From Magnetococcales bacterium (GTDB lineage Bacteria; Pseudomonadota; Magnetococcia; Magnetococcales; JADFWU01): a stretch of DNA of 8,573 nt. Positions 6,943 through 8,573 of this stretch are shown in pieces. The notes beneath the pieces are model-generated. The model was not told where the DNA came from. It did not search any database and saw only the letters and a program-made list of their open reading frames with translations. The DNA lies in assembly GCA_015234045.1 (NCBI GenBank), contig JADFWU010000084.1, positions 1 through 8,573 of the forward strand, given 5' to 3'. How positions within the stretch are numbered: the stretch's first letter is position 1; every line of letters starts with the position of its first letter. A program made the translations under genes and the position numbers.

Positions 6943-8048
6943 AACGCCCATTTTGGCTATTACTACTCTGTGTTGTTCTATTAAATGGCTGTGATAGTAC
7001 ACCAGAGCCAACTGACAATACCACCGATACGACCATCTCTTCAGAGCCATATTCCAACATAGCGCCAACAAGCATCACGCGCTTGGTCATGGGTACACTG
7101 GTGACAATTACGATTTGGAACGAATCGGATATTGATCAACCAACCGTGGCGGCACGTGAGCAAGCCGTGGTCAATGCCTTTGCCGAAATCCAACGGGTGG
7201 ATGCTGCACTCAGTCGGCATCAGCCAAAAAGCGAAGTGTCTCATATCAATACATTGGCACGTGGTGAATTTCATCCCATTTCTGATGAATTGGCCGAGTT
7301 GATGGCTCAGGCTTTGGCCATCACGGATCAATCGGAAAACACTTTTGATGCTGGCCTGTTACCATTGATCACCTTATGGGGCTTTTCACAAGAACCACCG
7401 CCCACCCTACCGCCTCAAGCCGATGAAATTGCCTTTTGGCTCAAACAGCGTCCAACCCCGGGTATTATTCTGCAAAAAAAGCCCAAAGCGGATGCGATTG
7501 GACATGAAATCAAGCTGGTTAATCTGGCGGTTGGACTGGATCTTGGTGGTATCGCAAAAGGATACGCCATTGACCGCGCAACAGAGACACTTCAAGCTGA
7601 AGGCATTCAAAATGCGTTGATCAATGCCGGAGGAGATCTACGGGTATTGGGTAGCAAAGGCGCACGCCCCTGGAAAATCGGCATACAACATCCGCGCTCA
7701 CCATCTCGGGTGATCGCGGTTTCCAATCTGGTGGGACCACGCGCCATGGTTACCTCTGGCGATTATGAACGGGTCTTTTTTCATCAGGATATCCGTTATC
7801 ACCATATTCTTGATCCCAGCACCGGCGAACCTTCCCGCTCGGATGTGATTTCCGTCTCGGTTCAGGCAGATAACGCCACCTTGGCGGATGCCCTTTCCAC
7901 TACGCTGTTTGTTATGGGATTGGAAAAAGGGCTGGCTCTGCTAGAACACTATGAAAATGTCGATGCGCTTTTTATCCACGAAGATGCCAGTTACTATCAA
8001 ACCAAAGGATTTAAAGCGCAGTGGATGGGCCCACCCACTTCAGAGTAA
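6939..8048 (+). CDS. apbE: FAD:protein FMN transferase lipoprotein (ApbE)
   Basis: ApbE transfers FMN from FAD to a threonine of target proteins such as the NqrB/NqrC or RnfD/RnfG subunits, in the periplasm with Mg2+. The 369-residue protein begins with a lipoprotein signal (lipobox LNGC, Cys18), followed by a low-complexity Thr/Pro-rich linker (about 19-45). Family motifs follow: MGTLVTITIW (51-60), LSRHQPKSEVSHIN (91-104), FDAGLLPLITLWGF (136-149), DLGGIAKGYAIDRA (201-214), INAGGDLRVLG (228-238), VTSGDYERVF (271-280), HHILDPSTGEP (288-298) and DALSTTLFVMG (317-327), which holds a probable metal-binding Asp. The ATG overlaps the rsmE stop as ATGA and follows GGGAGA by 6 nt, so the genes are coupled. 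Its flavoprotein target is not encoded in this window. Confidence 0.95.
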   Translation: MKRPFWLLLLCVVLLNGCDSTPEPTDNTTDTTISSEPYSNIAPTSITRLVMGTLVTITIWNESDIDQPTVAAREQAVVNAFAEIQRVDAALSRHQPKSEVSHINTLARGEFHPISDELAELMAQALAITDQSENTFDAGLLPLITLWGFSQEPPPTLPPQADEIAFWLKQRPTPGIILQKKPKADAIGHEIKLVNLAVGLDLGGIAKGYAIDRATETLQAEGIQNALINAGGDLRVLGSKGARPWKIGIQHPRSPSRVIAVSNLVGPRAMVTSGDYERVFFHQDIRYHHILDPSTGEPSRSDVISVSVQADNATLADALSTTLFVMGLEKGLALLEHYENVDALFIHEDASYYQTKGFKAQWMGPPTSE

Positions 8049-8059
8049 TGAAATAAACC

Positions 8060-8449
8060 GTGTTTTTTTCGCTACTACGCAACGCCACAACGCCTTTGGA
8101 TCGGTTAGTATTGTTGGTTAGCATCTCCATTATCGGGATGTGGATTGTCCGTCCTTGGTCAGAGCCGGCCAGCAAGTTGGAAGTTTTTCTTAACAATCAA
8201 CCGGTTGCCTCATTAAGTCTCTTATCAGACAGTGAAATTACACTGGATGGCCGATTAGGTGCAGTGCGTATTGAAATCAGAGACCAAGAAGCGCGGCTAC
8301 AAGAGTTCAAAAGCCCGCGCCTGATTGGTACGCGAACCGGCTGGATTTCACGCCCTGGTCAAGTAGCAGCTTGTGTGCCTTGTGGAATATTTATTCGGGT
8401 GCGTAGCGGTATTTACCAAGAACCGAAATATGATGCAGTGGCCTATTGA
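8060..8449 (+). CDS. NusG domain II-containing small membrane-anchored protein
   Basis: This 129-residue protein has one N-terminal hydrophobic segment (about 15-33) and a NusG domain II-like beta domain (about 38-117). The recognisable pattern is DGRLGAVRIEIRDQEARL followed by SPRLIGTRTGWISRPGQVAACVP. Stand-alone NusG_II proteins are often encoded next to apbE and are thought to act outside the cytoplasmic membrane; their function is unknown. The common family form has a Cys pair before the GWI motif. Here those positions are not Cys (SPRLIGTR), and the only cysteines are C105 and C108 (CVPC). The start is GTG at 8060, 11 nt after the apbE stop, with a poor ribosome-binding site; an ATG at 8049 ends after two codons. 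It is probably co-transcribed with apbE. Confidence 0.8.
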   Translation: MFFSLLRNATTPLDRLVLLVSISIIGMWIVRPWSEPASKLEVFLNNQPVASLSLLSDSEITLDGRLGAVRIEIRDQEARLQEFKSPRLIGTRTGWISRPGQVAACVPCGIFIRVRSGIYQEPKYDAVAY

Positions 8450-8499
8450 ATGGGACAGTGGTAGCTATTTCGGTTCAAACTGAACTGTATTGTATGGTG

Positions 8500-8573
8500 A
8501 TTTCGATCCGAAATTAGACAATGAATCACAACCTGAGTGGAAGCCCTGGTGATGTTTTTGCGCCGCTTTTGAT
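8500..8573 (+). repeat. dispersed repeat, copy B, running off the window edge
   Basis: This second copy of the element at 2435-2506 is in the same orientation, with 69 of 72 compared bases identical. It opens with the same inverted repeat ATTTCG-ATC-CGAAAT (8500-8514). It starts 50 nt after the stop of the NusG-II gene. On the minus strand one frame is open from the right edge to a TAG at 8445-8443 and reads through the repeat; the same frame is open in copy A. The full length and nature of the element lie beyond the window. Confidence 0.85.

Noticed and set aside
8473-8485. GTTCA-AAC-TGAAC hairpin after the NusG-II gene as a terminator
   Set aside because: The 5-bp stem has no following T-run, so there is no basis for a terminator call.

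Overview
The window looks like a piece of a gammaproteobacterial chromosome. The evidence is a Gammaproteobacteria-like 16S rRNA leader with a boxA motif, an E. coli-type ubiquinone gene set (chorismate lyase, 4-hydroxybenzoate prenyltransferase, UbiD decarboxylase), and E. coli-like CutA and RsmE proteins. The genus cannot be named from this sequence alone. Coding density is high and nearly everything has a recognisable housekeeping function.

Layout from left to right. Positions 1-338 are the 5' part of a 16S rRNA gene on the minus strand, cut by the window edge. Its leader (339-554), boxA (481-495) and a strong promoter (561-589) lie to its right, followed by an AT-rich spacer. Next are six minus-strand genes in two groups. 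The group nearer the rRNA is tlpA-like, cutA, ccdA in order of transcription: a periplasmic thiol-disulfide reductase, a CutA1 protein and the membrane electron carrier that would feed the reductase. The other group is ubiC, ubiA, ubiD, transcribed in the order of the first three committed steps of ubiquinone synthesis (chorismate to 4-hydroxybenzoate, prenylation, decarboxylation). A divergent intergenic region at about 6033-6201 separates ubiC from three plus-strand genes: rsmE (16S rRNA m3U1498 methyltransferase), apbE (flavin transferase lipoprotein, overlapping rsmE by 4 bases) and a small membrane-anchored NusG-domain-II protein.

The main signal not explained by the genes is a dispersed repeat of at least 72 bp, in the same orientation at 2435-2506 and 8500-8571 (69 of 72 bases identical by eye). 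It begins with a perfect 6-bp inverted repeat. The first copy sits just upstream of the tlpA-like gene and may supply the -35 box of its promoter. The second copy runs off the right edge. Both window ends therefore fall in repeated sequence (rRNA and this element), as expected of a contig that stops at repeats.

Other points of note are a UbiD longer than the E. coli enzyme with an apparent duplicated C-terminal module, a perfect 9-bp-stem hairpin inside the last codons of ubiD, a G7 tract inside the rRNA promoter spacer, a possible 13-codon leader ORF before ubiC, and a NusG-II protein lacking the first cysteine pair of the usual family pattern. I see no defence island, CRISPR array, biosynthetic cluster, tRNA or intact transposon, and no convincing undescribed multi-gene system.
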